NCBI GenBank assembly: GCA_033558025.1
Contig: JAUCEF010000003.1
Coordinates: 3,002,001 to 3,066,000 of the forward strand
From: Phytophthora sp. 'mugwort'
Lineage: Eukaryota > Oomycota > Peronosporomycetes > Peronosporales > Peronosporaceae
Reading direction: 5' to 3'
DNA: 64,000 bases
Shown: positions 11,585-22,960 of the stretch, piece by piece
Layout: every line of letters starts with the position of its first letter
How positions within the stretch are numbered: the stretch's first letter is position 1
Notes under the pieces: generated by a model
Seen by the model: the letters and a program-made list of their open reading frames with translations, nothing else
What the model was told of the DNA's origin: nothing
The model's database searches: none
Position numbers and translations under genes: made by a program

Positions 11585-11992
11585 TATTTAGTCTTAAAAG
11601 AAATCGATACAGTCCAATCTACACCATTTTGAACTTGCAGACGACCACATTCCACGACCACGTGCGCGTTACATCAGTTGACTGCACGTCATCGTTGCTT
11701 ACAGTACATATACAATACACTGAAATTTTAGATCGATTGGATGACATGAACGAGTCATGGGTCACGTACACGTGCACGAGCACGAGTCCATCCTGAGCAC
11801 GCAAAAGCTGTATCGTGCAGTGCGCACCAGTAATACCCTCCCACCAACAGGAGGGCCGAAGCTTCAAGGACTAGCGCCCAGCGGCGCCCACACCATATTC
11901 GACTGTCTCGAAGACCTGGCATGTCATGAAGCGAGCAGAGTGCGTTATTTGCTGCAGAATAGCAAGCGATCCCTGTTGACGCGCATGTTAAC

Positions 11993-12011
11993 GCACGTAA
12001 TCGCTGATGAC
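11993..12011 (+). promoter_or_regulatory. Orphan third copy of the bZIP upstream element
   Basis: Reads GCACGTAATCGCTGATGAC. Upstream at about 11966-11980, GCGATCCCTGTTGAC matches the block found next to the element of the intact bZIP gene, so more than the core is shared. No bZIP coding sequence follows within 900 bp, suggesting a promoter left behind by a deleted or rearranged copy, or a promoter fragment carried by duplication. Confidence 0.4.
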
Positions 12012-12019
12012 CCGCACAG

Positions 12020-12950
12020 AACTGTGCGCAATCATCTGGTCTGAGTGGCATACGGTACGATTGAAAACTGGTAAGGTTGCCAAAAGCGTGGAGCATTCCC
12101 TTTGCATCGGCGCTGACGCGTGCGGGTCGCACGTGAGCTGCCGGGCACAATACTGTATGCATGCAACGACCGCTTCGTCGTGTCACCTCGAAGATGCGAT
12201 CTCTCAGTTTGCGTAATGTGCACCGGAAATTCGTGAGCTCGGAGATTCGCCCGATCTGGGACGCATTCAAAAAGGAATACTGTATCATTCTGCTATATCT
12301 TGATTATTTATATCGAAAGCCAGCATGTTCGAGCTCTATTGCAAAGCGCAACTCCGAGACTTGTCGGCGTCGTCCCCACTAGCTGTCGCTTCAAATTCCC
12401 TCCGTGCTAGCTCCTGGACTGAACCTCGCCGGATGATATCTCTTCGCGAATCCTGCGTGGCCAGTAAACTCCTCCGCTGCTTGCTGCAACTCCCATCCGC
12501 ATGAAAGGACGCAACCCGAGTCACTTCGCTGACGTGTCGGCGAAGGCGAGGGGTATACGATTCGGCAGTCCACCCTGTTCGAGGCTCTGCTGTAACGAGT
12601 CCACGCACAACGTAGAAACCGTTATATCCGTGCTGTGCAGGCGAAAACCAGCTGGTCGGTACCTGTTCCACGGGGCTGGTTCACCGCTTCATTCATGCCT
12701 TGGGTTTTGTTCGTCGACATGAAGATGCAGCGTTGTTCAGACTTTCATAGACGAGCAAGCAGTCCAAGAAGACGTAGAAAGCAGCGACAAGCAGGAGAGG
12801 CGGCGGGGATATGCTCAGGACTGTCTTCTTTGTTAATTAGCTCGTCCACGACTGAAAGCGTCGTCCGGGTCGCCGTCTATCGTGTCAGATTTCGTCGCCT
12901 TGTTAACCACCCTCTACTGCTATTCATAGCGACTTGGTGTTCCGTACTTG
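12020..12950. other. Spacer without recognised gene
   Basis: Several medium ORFs overlap on both strands here, the longest 111 codons on the minus strand (12336-12671), but none has recognisable domains. Confidence 0.35.
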
Positions 12951-12954
12951 CCAA

Positions 12955-14667
12955 CTAATCGCAGCGCTCGAGCCATGCGATCGTCTCAATATGCGGAGTG
13001 TGTGGGAGCATATCCACTGGTTGCAGGTACCGAACCTGGTACGTGCCGACCTCACCAACTTCAGGCTTTAACTTAGCGCAGAACGCTTCGAGATCCGGTA
13101 CCTGAGACTGGGGATTGCACGACACATAGCAAATATGGCGAGGTGCCATGCGTCGGAGCATCTTGATGAGCTTCTTGTGCAATCCAGCTCGAGGGGGGTC
13201 CACAATCACCAAATCTGGGAGATTCGAAGCCGCTGAAGCACCATCCGAGTCGGAAACAATCTTCTCGAGAAATTCGTCTTCCTGCCAGCTCTTGGTCAAG
13301 TCGACGCAAAAGAACTGCATGTGCTCGGGAGAGTAGCCGTTCAGACGGGCGTTCACTTTCGCACGCTCCACGGCTGCATCAATGAGCTCGAACCCCACGA
13401 CTTTCTTGGCATGAGCGCCCATACAAATGCCGATGCTACCCACACCACAGAAGAGGTCCCAAACTACAGGTTTCTCTGGCAAAGTTCCCATCATGCGCTG
13501 GATTTCACGGTAAAGAACACTTGCCTGGGTCGAGTTAGGCTGAAAGAAGGAGTCGAAAGAAATCTCGAATCTGTGATCCAGGATAGTGTCTTCCAGATGA
13601 GAGCTGCCGAAGAGAATACGCTCCGTTTTGATACCTTTGGTCGGTTCTGGGGCTGCACCATCATTCCGACGTTGATGTCGTTGAGCTTCGCTGTCTAAAC
13701 TTTCCATGATCGACACGAGCCGCGGAGAATCTTCGGTTTCAGCAAGAGATCCAGCTTCATATTCCTGCACGAGCTCAAGTACGATATCCTTCAGCAACTC
13801 GCTCTGTTCTCCAGTAAAAGTCGTTGTCACGAGTCCGAGCATGATCTCAGCGCGACTTTCACCATTTACACCACGACGCAATACAATCTGTTTCAAGAAC
13901 CCTTCGTGTGTGTTAAAGTCGTACGCCTTCAGTCTTGCCTCCTCACACCTCGTCACAAGCTGTTGCAGTAATTTGTTGCAGGCTGAGGTTTGCAGCAGAC
14001 ACTCATTCAACGACAAAATGCGGGGGCTCCATACAGCCGCGCGGCGTCGACGTGCCTCGCTTTTGCCATGAATCTGCTTGGATCGGCGAGCACTGACCGA
14101 CGCCACAGGAAACATCCCAACTGTAAATGGGTAGCGAGCTGCCGCATCCTTATCAACATCCGCAAGCTTGTCCTCTTTCAGCAGCCAACGACCAGTGCTG
14201 CAAGTGAACTCCATCTTGTTACGGTACTGATAGATTCCTCTGCTCCCACCATCCTCCTCCACACCTAGAATGTCACGGATCTCCACGTCTGGAGAGTGCT
14301 TCCGCTTCTCAAAAAGTTCGCGGATCCATTCCTGTTTTTCACGAAGTTGTTGCGCGTAGTTCACGTGCTGCATCTTGCACCCACCACAGGTGCCAAAGTA
14401 CTTGCTGCACAGAGGCTGCTCTCGATGATCACTGGTCTTGTGCACTTCCATTTGCTGTCCGAAGATTGGTCGGGCGCCCTGAGGCTTCTCGCGGGTCCAT
14501 TTCTCTCTCGACTGCACGTCGCGCTCCCAAACTTCAGCCTGGAGCTCGTCACCTGGGGCTGAGAATGGCACCGTTACTTGTATTTCTATGCCACCCTCGG
14601 ATACGTATGTGCCGACGCCGTCGCCATGAGAGTTCAATTTGCCAACTGACTGGAACGATAGAAGCAT
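12955..14667 (-). CDS. TRM2: tRNA (uracil-5-)-methyltransferase, TrmA/RumA/Trm2 family
   Basis: The 570-residue enzyme should use S-adenosylmethionine to make 5-methyluridine in RNA, most likely m5U54 of tRNA as Trm2 does in other eukaryotes. Domains in order: N-terminal TRAM-like beta barrel (GDGVGTYV, residues about 1-60); a Cys cluster C-x5-C-x2-C (CSKYFGTCGGC) like the iron-sulfur site of RumA; YRNKMEF; then the Rossmann methyltransferase with FFQPN, VWDLFCGVGSIGI (SAM loop), VIVDPPRAGLH, and YVSCNPQS. Cys517 in SCNP is the expected nucleophile and Glu561 in TPHIETIAWL the general base. All catalytic motifs are present in a single uninterrupted exon, so the gene should be functional. A fragment copy lies at 15838-16135. 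Whether it acts in cytosol, nucleus or mitochondrion is not visible; no clear transit peptide is seen. Confidence 0.93.
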   Translation of the reverse strand: MLLSFQSVGKLNSHGDGVGTYVSEGGIEIQVTVPFSAPGDELQAEVWERDVQSREKWTREKPQGARPIFGQQMEVHKTSDHREQPLCSKYFGTCGGCKMQHVNYAQQLREKQEWIRELFEKRKHSPDVEIRDILGVEEDGGSRGIYQYRNKMEFTCSTGRWLLKEDKLADVDKDAAARYPFTVGMFPVASVSARRSKQIHGKSEARRRRAAVWSPRILSLNECLLQTSACNKLLQQLVTRCEEARLKAYDFNTHEGFLKQIVLRRGVNGESRAEIMLGLVTTTFTGEQSELLKDIVLELVQEYEAGSLAETEDSPRLVSIMESLDSEAQRHQRRNDGAAPEPTKGIKTERILFGSSHLEDTILDHRFEISFDSFFQPNSTQASVLYREIQRMMGTLPEKPVVWDLFCGVGSIGICMGAHAKKVVGFELIDAAVERAKVNARLNGYSPEHMQFFCVDLTKSWQEDEFLEKIVSDSDGASAASNLPDLVIVDPPRAGLHKKLIKMLRRMAPRHICYVSCNPQSQVPDLEAFCAKLKPEVGEVGTYQVRYLQPVDMLPHTPHIETIAWLERCD

Positions 14668-14944
14668 ATTTGATTTAGGACAATGTGGAATCTATACAAT
14701 CGAGAAGACGAAATATCCGCACCAAATCTACGCGCCGCTTAGCATTCGGCCCTGATGAAGTCTGTGTTGAGGTAATAGCGTATGAGAGGTGGCGAAGCGG
14801 CTCGGTACATTGTGCAAGCAGGCGGGCCGTCCATCGCTGCTGGAGGCGCGTTGCCGCCAACAAGACAGCCATCATCTGATGCACAAATGAATCGAAAATT
14901 GACCAATCACGGCGGTGGCAACTGTTTTCAAAAAGATGGTTCAA

Positions 14945-15060
14945 TACCGTGTTAATTGTTACACCACTGTACAGCCTAAGTTAGGCCCTAACCCATAGAA
15001 TCGCTCGACCATTCGTCCTTAAACAAGCGAGGGGTACAAACATAGCTACTGCCTTGTTAC
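14945..15060. other. Short spacer, nothing recognised
   Basis: Between the upstream side of the methyltransferase gene and the polymerase relic no coding signature is seen. Confidence 0.3.
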
Positions 15061-15063
15061 AGT

Positions 15064-15310
15064 CGCGCGGGGACAAGTCGTACTTGAAGTAGTTCACGTA
15101 GTTCGAGTTTGACACACTCCTGGAATGGTTATCACAGCTGGACGCGATGCAAGCTGAGTCGTGTCCATCTCGTGATGTTGGAAACCGCTTCGATCAAAGT
15201 AAGAGTCGATGCAATCACAGTAGAACTGGTGCATGCGTAGTTTAGCAATCTGGTACTAGCAATGGACAAATGGGACGGGTTCTTGTTATTTAGACGATGT
15301 TTCTTCCTAC
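15064..15310 (-). pseudogene. Relic fragment of a Polinton-type family B DNA polymerase gene
   Basis: Base by base this segment follows 58731-58970 of the Polinton-like element at the other end of the window (for example GACACACTC, GGTTATCACAGCTG against GGATTATCACGGCTG, and TGATGTTGGAAACCGCTTCGATC against the matching polymerase bases). In the full element that stretch encodes the motif-C neighbourhood (YYDCIEFYFDRS, MDTDSAYVAF). In the relic the DTDS region is disrupted. Only about 250 bp survive, with no other element part nearby, so it is an old fragment of a related copy. Confidence 0.65.
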
Positions 15311-15456
15311 AGGAATCGTCCAGCTCCCCAGTCTATAAAACGTGGACGCTGGCTCTAATAAAGCTGTAGGTTTTACTGATTTCATACAATGAGACAGATT
15401 TCACTAGCGTAACGGAGTGTAGCGGAGTGTAGATGAGAAGTTTTACACCGATGTAG

Positions 15457-15753
15457 CTACCAATTAACTTCCGAACACTTCGATTTAGCCAAGCCAGAGC
15501 GCAGCCCCGATTTGTAGAAAACGATCTTGTTGAATGCGGACTCGACGTGGTACGACCCCAAGAACACGTTCATCATGAGGCACAGCGCGAATATCGTGTC
15601 GATCGCGAACAGCACCTTGGTGATGAGGACGTGTTTGGACGGGTGGAGTGCCTCGCGGTGGAGAATCTTGTAGAACCGGTTGTACTGGGGGACGATGTCC
15701 GCGTACTCCTCGACTTCAATCATGATCTCCGAACATAAACCCGTCATGGACAT
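15457..15753 (-). pseudogene. Fragment of an unidentified membrane protein
   Basis: The 98-residue reading has one clear hydrophobic helix (KVLFAIDTIFALCLMMNVFLG) preceded by a charged, Tyr-rich segment (EEYADIVPQYNRFYKIL). Its codon choice and composition look like genuine coding sequence, and it lies between two proven gene fragments, so it is probably another piece of a duplicated gene. I do not recognise the family. A relation to a channel subunit is possible but cannot be supported from one helix. Confidence 0.3.
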
Positions 15754-15837
15754 GAGGAAGCTTTCGTCATGGTAGTGGTCCCGGACTGACGAAGAAGGTC
15801 TTTGTGCTCCGGAGGTATCGAATCGAGTTCACACTTC

Positions 15838-16135
15838 AAGTTTCTCTGGCAAAGTTCCCATTATGCGCTGAACTACATGGTAAAGAACGCTCGCCTAAGC
15901 TACGTGCGGATCAATGAGTCGAAAAAAAATCTCGAATCTGTGACCCAGAATAGTGTCTTCCAGATGACAGCTCCTAAGAGAACACGCTCCGATTCGATAC
16001 CATTGGTTGGGACTGGGGCTGCATTATATTTTCTGCGTCGATGCCGTTGGGCTTAGCTGTCTAAACTTTCTATGATCACCACGAGCCGCGGAGAAATTAG
16101 GGCACAGCAAGAGACCCAGCTCAAACTCCTGCTCG
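15838..16135 (-). pseudogene. Duplicated fragment of the tRNA methyltransferase gene
   Basis: This segment matches 13468-13770 inside the intact Trm2-type gene in the same orientation, with substitutions throughout and small indels. Shared landmarks include TTTCTCTGGCAAAGTTCCCAT, read against the intact gene, and GTGTCTTCCAGATGA. It covers the part encoding the segment before FFQPN to the SAM-binding loop, without start, Cys cluster or catalytic Cys. It cannot make an enzyme. It is a dispersed partial duplication about 2 kb from its source. Confidence 0.82.
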
Positions 16136-16591
16136 AATACGGCTGGAAGCGCGAGCTTCGGGGACGTTGGCCGAGTGTTCACTAGGAGCCGGAAATCCAG
16201 TGGCGCTTTGCCCGGACGGACGTGACGCGGAGCGTTGACGCTAGTGTCGAAGGACCAAAACACTTTATGGCTGGAAGGCATGCACGGGACCACGTCGGGT
16301 CCGCTCTTTGAACTTTAAAAGATCTCGAGCGAGGTCATGCGGTGCCTAGTGACCAGGCGTTACGCGCGTTCAGTAGAACGACACCTCCGTTGAGGCAATA
16401 ATGAGTAAGTACACGTGGTGTCCTCAATCCGGTGGGGAGGGTGTAACGGGGTTGCTTCCAAGGGTATAGATTATGTGGGACATATCCTTTGGTGTATCCA
16501 CATTTTCCCTTACAACTGTACTCAGTACGAGATAGTTAACGAGATCTGAGTAGGTGGATTTACAGCCAATTAGACTAGGCTCTACTATGTT

Positions 16592-17063
16592 ACATAGTGA
16601 GTCTTATACATCTAAATCACAGGCGGCTATGCCTCGCATAAGAAGAATACATTCAGTTCATCGTTTCAAAGAAATACTTAATTTGCTTGTTTAAGGTATC
16701 TTTGCCTCTTGGAGCCCACAAGTTCTTATGTTCGTCTTGGTTTTTATATAGAACCTAAGGTTATCCAACTTAAACAAGAGACTCCCTGAGTTTGCGTTTC
16801 CTCTGGCGCTAAAGCTACAGCAGCCCCGCGCAGCTTGTGTAACTGGGTTACGCAAAGTTTGCACGAAGTGTAGCCACTGTACGTGTTATCTTGCAGAAAG
16901 TGGTACGTGGTACCACGTAAGTACATGATATTTCATGACATGGCCTGAGACCCACTCATAATGCATTTGACTAGGTTTACATATGGTAGATAGCTAGAGT
17001 TATACATTTACACCACAGGCGGCGTTGCCGGATATAAGAAGAGACATCACCAGGCATCCTTAA
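16592..17063 (+). repeat. Pair of diverged direct repeats about 410 bp apart
   Basis: About 55 bp at 16592-16650 (TTATACATCTAAATCACAGG ... CATAAGAAG) recurs at 17005-17063 as TTATACATTTACACCACAGG ... TATAAGAAG. They could be parts of two copies of an LTR or another short repeat. A 60-codon minus-strand ORF (16744-16926) lies between them with Cys-x2-Cys and His residues but is too short to assign. Confidence 0.4.
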
Positions 17064-17231
17064 ACATGTGCGAGTTTGTTTTCCCATGCCGAGGCTGAAT
17101 ATGAGAACTTTGAAGAATCGAGATACGGGAATATGGGCGATTAAAGAATATGGGATATGTCGTTGTTACTAGTTACGCAAGTCTATCTGCAAGCTCGCGT
17201 AGTGTCTTGAATTGTTTTGCATGCATCAAAA

Positions 17232-19190
17232 CTACGAGAGAGAAGTCTGTACGATGCTTATGGTATCATCTTTATCCCAACCTAAGATAGAAAAATCGCT
17301 CTCGACAGTAGCTGTGTTAGGGAAGGTAAAAGCCGCGCCACAGAACTGTCTGAGGAGGCCGAACCGGTCGCCGAAAGGCCTCCAGCCCTCTTCAAAGCTG
17401 GTAGTCTCATCTTCAAGCACACCCAGTGTCTCCCGGACCTTATCCTGTCTTGTTTGCGCTCGACGTAGCTGTGATAGCTCTTTTCCAATCTGGTGGATTT
17501 CGACACTTGAAAATCGATGTTGCAAACGTGGCGTGTGCATCTTGATCAGGTTGATGAACGCGACGGCATCCGTGCTTACAAGTTGGTGAGGAAGAACAGG
17601 GGGGAGATGGAGTCCTTCTGTGTTGTCTGAGATGCGCTCGGCTACAATTTTCCTGATGCCGTTAGCGGCCGAACATACATTTTTGCAACAGCGGGGAAAA
17701 GTATTTTGCTGTAGTCTTCGTGTAGATTCTCCATAACTTCTTCAAGCCACGGGTCATATTATGTCATAAATGCCTTTGCCTGTGGATGAATAAGCCCATA
17801 TGATGCACACACCTTGGCACGTCGAGTGTCAACTGCCGAGAGCTCATCCGGCGGCAAGGGCATACCCGCAATTCGCGAATAAGTTCCAATCCGATATTCA
17901 AACCGGCGCGCTGTTGAGAGAGGGGTGTCTGCTTTGTTTGAAGTCGCTTGAACACTATATTGGCTTCGGTGGTGAGAGAGTGCACAAAAAAAGTGAAAAT
18001 CCACCATTGTATCGAAGGTATGCAAGATGGACGTGGCTGTTTCGTCGAGTAATACTCCTGCAACGCGATGATGTTATCAACAGTCCACGAGCAAACCTCT
18101 GCCATTGAAAGCCATCGTGTGTCTGCAACTAGAAGGCACTTAGATCGCATTTTCCTCATCAAGGTTGACTGGCGACGCAGATGGGCAATCATAGAAGTTA
18201 AGGTCGACAGAAATTCTTCGTCAAGGGATACCTTGTGGATACGTTGCATGACAAGATCGAGTTGATGAAGTGCACACCACACGCGGATTACCTTCTGATG
18301 CGGTACGGCTTGCTCGATGCGCGTTGCCAGGCCACGAAAGCGGTCGGTCATTGAACTTTTCCCGTCCGTCGACACTCCCACGAGAATACCCTTCCCCTGT
18401 GGGGCTACAGCATTCATGAATGTTTCCGTGGTATTGAACATTTGTTCACCGGTGTGTTCTAAAAAGAGGGGCAGCGCCATGAGGTGGAAGATGTAGAGAG
18501 AACCTCAAATAGCAAAACGGACTCGAATGTCTAGAACGATTTTCATGGATGGTGGAAGTATCCAAAGCCATTGAAAAGCCAAACGCTGCTTCTAAGACTC
18601 CACTCAAATCTGCAAGGACGCAGCACACAGTGCTCGTGCATGGTTAGAAACAATTGTATTTATGGACCCACCGTATACCGATTGGCCGGTTTCATCAGGT
18701 ACGTGCTGGCCAAAATCGGCAGCCGTACGGAATGATGCCCCTTTCGCAATGAACCCAACCAACAGGTAAAAAACGCTTTTGGTTCTTTATATACTCATTT
18801 TGATCTCGCCGTCAAGTTCGCGGCAACATTGAAAAGGATGCAAGGCTCTTTCTCGTATCATACCACCGAAGTCATCAGGATGAAAGAGTTCCCCAATAGT
18901 AGTCTCGATAATTGCAGGCTTTACCCGAATCACCAGTTCATCTGCCGAAACATTAAAATGTGCATGCATCGAATTAACCAGTGGGGTCGATCTCGAAGGG
19001 CCGAAAAAAGCTTCTCGTTCTTTATATGATGTGCAATTCTGATATTCTGTCCACTTGAGGGGGTGCTCCATGTCAAGGTGCTGTTTGTAACACGTAGTCC
19101 GAAATGTTCGAGGAACTTCACATTCTCAGACCCGCTTTCGGGGTTTCGAACTCAAGGACGTAGGTTGCCGTTCTTGCGCTTAAGAACGTC
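17232..19190 (-). pseudogene. hAT-superfamily transposase, decayed
   Basis: Minus-strand fragments in changing frames line up as one transposase. From the 5' side: 19190-18787 with WTEYQNCTSYKEREAFFG and the IGELFHPDDFGG block; 18628-18446 with ALDTST; 18480-17764 (238 codons) with GVSTDGKSSMTDRF (second catalytic Asp region), VWCALHQLDLVMQ and ADTRWLS; 17760-17540 with PWLEEVMENLHEDYSKILFP in shifted frames; and 17540-17232 with the dimerisation end FCGAAFTFPNTATVESDFS and LGWDKDD. These are typical of hAT elements with the C-terminal hATC domain. Several frameshifts and stops separate the pieces, so it is inactive. I did not find terminal inverted repeats. Confidence 0.75.
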
Positions 19191-19199
19191 ACAAAAGCG

Positions 19200-22100
19200 G
19201 TATTTCGCGGACATCACAGCACCGGTAGCGTCCCACGACGTAAACTGAAGCCCATAACGTATCACGTGAGTGGCCTTGAACGGTCTCAGTGTTTTTCTCG
19301 ACTTCTTGTGGGGGATGAAGGTTCAGCGCGGCTGGAAGGTGTCTGGGCGGCATCGTGACGGCAGGAAGCGAAAACGCGAGTGAAGAAATGAAGAAGTCTG
19401 CTAAAAGCATTCCTTCATCAGCGTAACGACCATACACTAAATAACGTCCGTGGAAGAACGCCTTTTCGTATGGGGAGTTTTTCAAACTAGTATCTGGGCA
19501 CTATGGGAGTATGCTCTCAATTCCCATGTTTGCGGAGGCCTGGACATCATGGCTCATATATAATCCTCGGCGAGAATCAAACCCTCTGGTTATACTTAAA
19601 TAGATGTTAAAAGAGTCAGCATTTTTTAACCAGGGACAATACACTTTTTAGTGCTTTTCCTGAGGGGTTCGGAGAACCGTGTCTAAGACTCGGTGAGTCT
19701 TAGCGTCTTTCCTTCGACGCACTACGCTACACAGCACCACTGCAGCTTGGACGTTACTGGGATGTCGGGTGCTATCGGCCCATGGTGCTTGTGTGCGCTC
19801 TCGGAAACCGAAAGTCGATTGTGGCCATCTTGTTTGCGAATAGGTAGTGGAGTCCCATCTAATCTTGATTCTAGCCAATGAGACTCCGGGCCGGACGTGA
19901 TAACAATAGCGCGCCCCTTGCTGACCGCAGCGCGCCTGGCATATAATTCTGGGGGGGGGGATACCGACAGCGCGCGTTGCGCTGTCGGCAGCGGATACCG
20001 GACTGCGTACATTCCAAACAAATTACCAAAAGTTGTAGCTACCACGCGGATGTCTCTCAGTGCTCGCAGATGTCCTGTCTGACGGCCACACAATACAACA
20101 CAGCGCCAACCGGAGCAACAAAACAAGCTTCAGCGTGCAATAACAGCAACATCCAGGCTAAATGCAAGAGGGAAGACAATCTACAGATGGAGGTACAAGG
20201 AGCTTCGAAGGAAGAGCTGCTATCTCGTAGTCTGGGCCTTCGCTCTGCTATGAAACGCCAGCTCGATGGGCTTCACACCTGTCAGCATCGCAACTGCCTC
20301 GGCTACCGACTCTTGTGACGTCTTCGACACCGCCTTTATTGGAGCTGCTGTCACTTCCAGAGCAATCATTACCACAGCTTCATGTTACGCCTCCACCTCT
20401 GATGGTCCTTTCGTTCAGCGCCGTCAGGTCAATGCCACGCTGGCAAAGTGTTGCAAATGCTGGTATTAAAGGCTCACTGCTATCGGTTCTGGAACCCCCG
20501 GCTGATATGACGCAGGATCCGTTCGACTTGCCTCAAGACAAACAATCCTTCGTACCTCGGAGTTTCGAGCAACTCAACGGATAGCAGTTGTGGAGTCTGC
20601 ATTGCGTGTCGGAGTAAACATTTCCGTCACCTTATAAAAGCTCAGCGCGCATCAAACGCTTCAGTGCAGCAGCATGGCTACGTTGTTGTCAACAAGGGAC
20701 TAGCTACGACAAGCAATGCAAAAAAGCGGTTTATCCGCTACGAGTGCAATCGCAATGGCTCGCAGGAACCAACGCGAGCACTCCGTTCCACGAAGGTAAC
20801 CGAACGTTAACACGCGAAAGTACGGGTGTCCCATGGAGGTATACCTCGTGCGTAAGGCTGACAAGCACGGTGAAATGGCTTGGGAGCTTCAACATCGCGG
20901 CCGCGCATTCGAACACAACCATCCTCGTCGTCGCATGTAGCGTCGCACCCGATGCATCGACGGGTTCACGAACGGCGTCTGTACGAACGGACACCGTTCG
21001 TACAACGATTGCTGTAGACGGTGAGGCTGGGAGTACCGCCAGACATACTATAGCTCGCCTACGAGATCTCTTGCCTCACATGCAATGCCTTAGTGACGCA
21101 GGCAACGAGCTCCCCGCTGGCCGCTCTTGAATATGCAGACGTTTAGCGACTAGAAGATCCGAGTCTCCTTCTCGTTCCCCGCGATCTGTACAACGAGAGC
21201 GCACGTTTGCCTCACGCTGCCGTTGGATACCTGTGCCGAATCGAGCATCTTCTCCAGAAGCTGCATGAGGGACTGTTTCACGTCAACTACCCGTACGACG
21301 ACCGCCACTTAAAGCAGTGAACATATCGAAAGAACGCCCACATCACACGTTCTACGACCCCCGCGTCGTGATTGACGCCATCGACATTCACGCAGCCTTA
21401 AGTGCGAACGTTGCGCTTCGCGTTGCAACTTCCGCATGAAGTAGATCTCCCAGATACATTAGGAGGTCGCCAGGTTCCATATTGTGTAGAAGCACCGACT
21501 TCTCCTTTTGTGCATTCCCGATTAATGCGCCCGGCTCAACAGTCAATGCCGTATCAGGCTCCAGCATGAGCAAGAATGACGCTTGCACCCACTCCCTTTC
21601 AATCACTGCTTCTGCAGTCTCGCTGGCCAATAAGGCCCGGTGAAAGTGGCGCAGGTGGCTCCGGGTCGAGCACAGTCAGCCGCCCCAGCACGCTCCACGA
21701 CGGGAGGATCGCCGATTCACGATAAAGCGTTCTTGTACAAGTCGGAACGCTCGGCGGACTGCAGCACAGTGCGCCAAATCATCTGTCGCCTCTTCTGTTG
21801 ATCATTTGGTGCAGCCATTGACGTGGATGACCCGCGCTGATTGCTCGACGCACAAAGTCGACCTCATCCCCAGTCAACATCATAGGTACCGTTGTGTAAC
21901 CAAAAGGCTGCCACTATCGACGTTATTGAAGCCGCATCGCTGTCCATTGCACGTGACGCAGCCTCATCGCTCGAGCCGACAGACGCCAGGACGCTAGCTG
22001 AACGATTTGGTGGACTAACGTCCTCGTCATACCCGGCGCGGCAACCATTTTCCAAACTGACAGCCACAATAGGAACAGAGTTTCCATTACCATTCGACCC

Positions 22101-22960
22101 GTCGATAGTGGCCGGATCTCCGACAAGGACAGCCGTGCGGGCTGCGACGATGCTCCGCGCTACGATATTCCGCGATGCGATGCTTGGCCTTCTTGGTTGC
22201 CGCCGTGCTGGGTTGACGGTAAGGTTGCTTTATTGCCTCGATGTAGAATCCTGCTGGCGCCTTGATCGTCATCGGCTTGTCGCGTTAGGCGGCCTCGGCG
22301 AGCGGCATCAGGAAAATCTACGCTGTCCCCAGCAGTAACACGGGTCTCAACAATGCTGCGGTCGTCAGCCTATTTGGCGCCAGCAGGATCATCGCCGTCT
22401 TGCCCACTTCTATGGGCGACGTCTGCGACTTCCCCACCGGCGCTCGAATAATCGGCTCAAGCGATGCCGCCTGTCTTGGGTCCTCCTCCCACTCGGGCCT
22501 TGGGCTGCGTTTCTTGCTGCCACGCTGGTCAGCGCTCCCGGCCACCGCTGTGCGTTTAGTGCGCTGCGATGACGGCTGACCTGGGGATGAACGGACACCT
22601 TCATAGTGGCCTTGGCTTGCTGGGAGGACGAGCCCATTGTTGTCGGGAGGGTTCTTGAGATGTGTGCCGCTCTTTGAGCCATCACAATCACCCTCCCGTT
22701 CGTACCAACCTTTGGCACCCAACAGGCGACGACTGCATGTCTGTCCGTTTTCTGTCTGAAACTGTTTCGTTTCGCGCTGCCGAAAGGGCAATGCGCGGTG
22801 TCGGTATCACCTCCAAATTTTTAAAATACTGTAACCGCTGTTAAAAGACGAGACAAAGTCTGAGCAAACATCAAGAAATCAACATTTTGCAATAGGTTGG
22901 TACTTAACGGCCGACCGTTTCCTGATCTATGACATGACCTATTCGCATGTGACGACGGCG
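19200..22960. other. Largely unassigned, decayed region
   Basis: Many overlapping ORFs of 60-160 codons occur on both strands without recognisable domains. The longest is a minus-strand reading of 157 codons (22318-22791), rich in Arg, Pro and Gln and of unknown function. A short plus-strand reading near 21150-21320 contains a plausible coding block (RDLYNESARLPHAAVGYL) I cannot assign. Only the oxygenase-like fragment at 21388-21630 is listed separately. GC-rich stretches and a G9 run (about 19952-19960) are present. Confidence 0.35.
21388..21630 (-). pseudogene. Possible 2OG-Fe(II) oxygenase-like C-terminal fragment
   Basis: The 80-residue reading contains LEPDTALTVEPGALIG and, 20 residues on, MEPGDLLMYLGDLLHAEVA. 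This spacing and the G-D-L-L-H pattern resemble the second half of double-stranded beta-helix oxygenases, where the His is the distal iron ligand. No N-terminal half with an HxD motif is readable just upstream. A related pattern (GQMLLFRGGLAHARA) occurs on the other strand near 25100, so the two may be copies of one family. Low confidence because the match rests on one short motif. Confidence 0.3.

Noticed and set aside
11755..12288. Minus-strand ORF of 177 codons
   Set aside because: Composition is Cys/Arg-rich and irregular, with no domain; it overlaps the orphan promoter block and is probably chance.
13148..14678. Plus-strand ORFs of 60-125 codons over the methyltransferase gene
   Set aside because: They are antisense to an intact conserved enzyme and have no domains of their own.
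15457..15753. Voltage-gated channel fragment
   Set aside because: Only one hydrophobic helix is visible; kept as an unidentified membrane-protein fragment.
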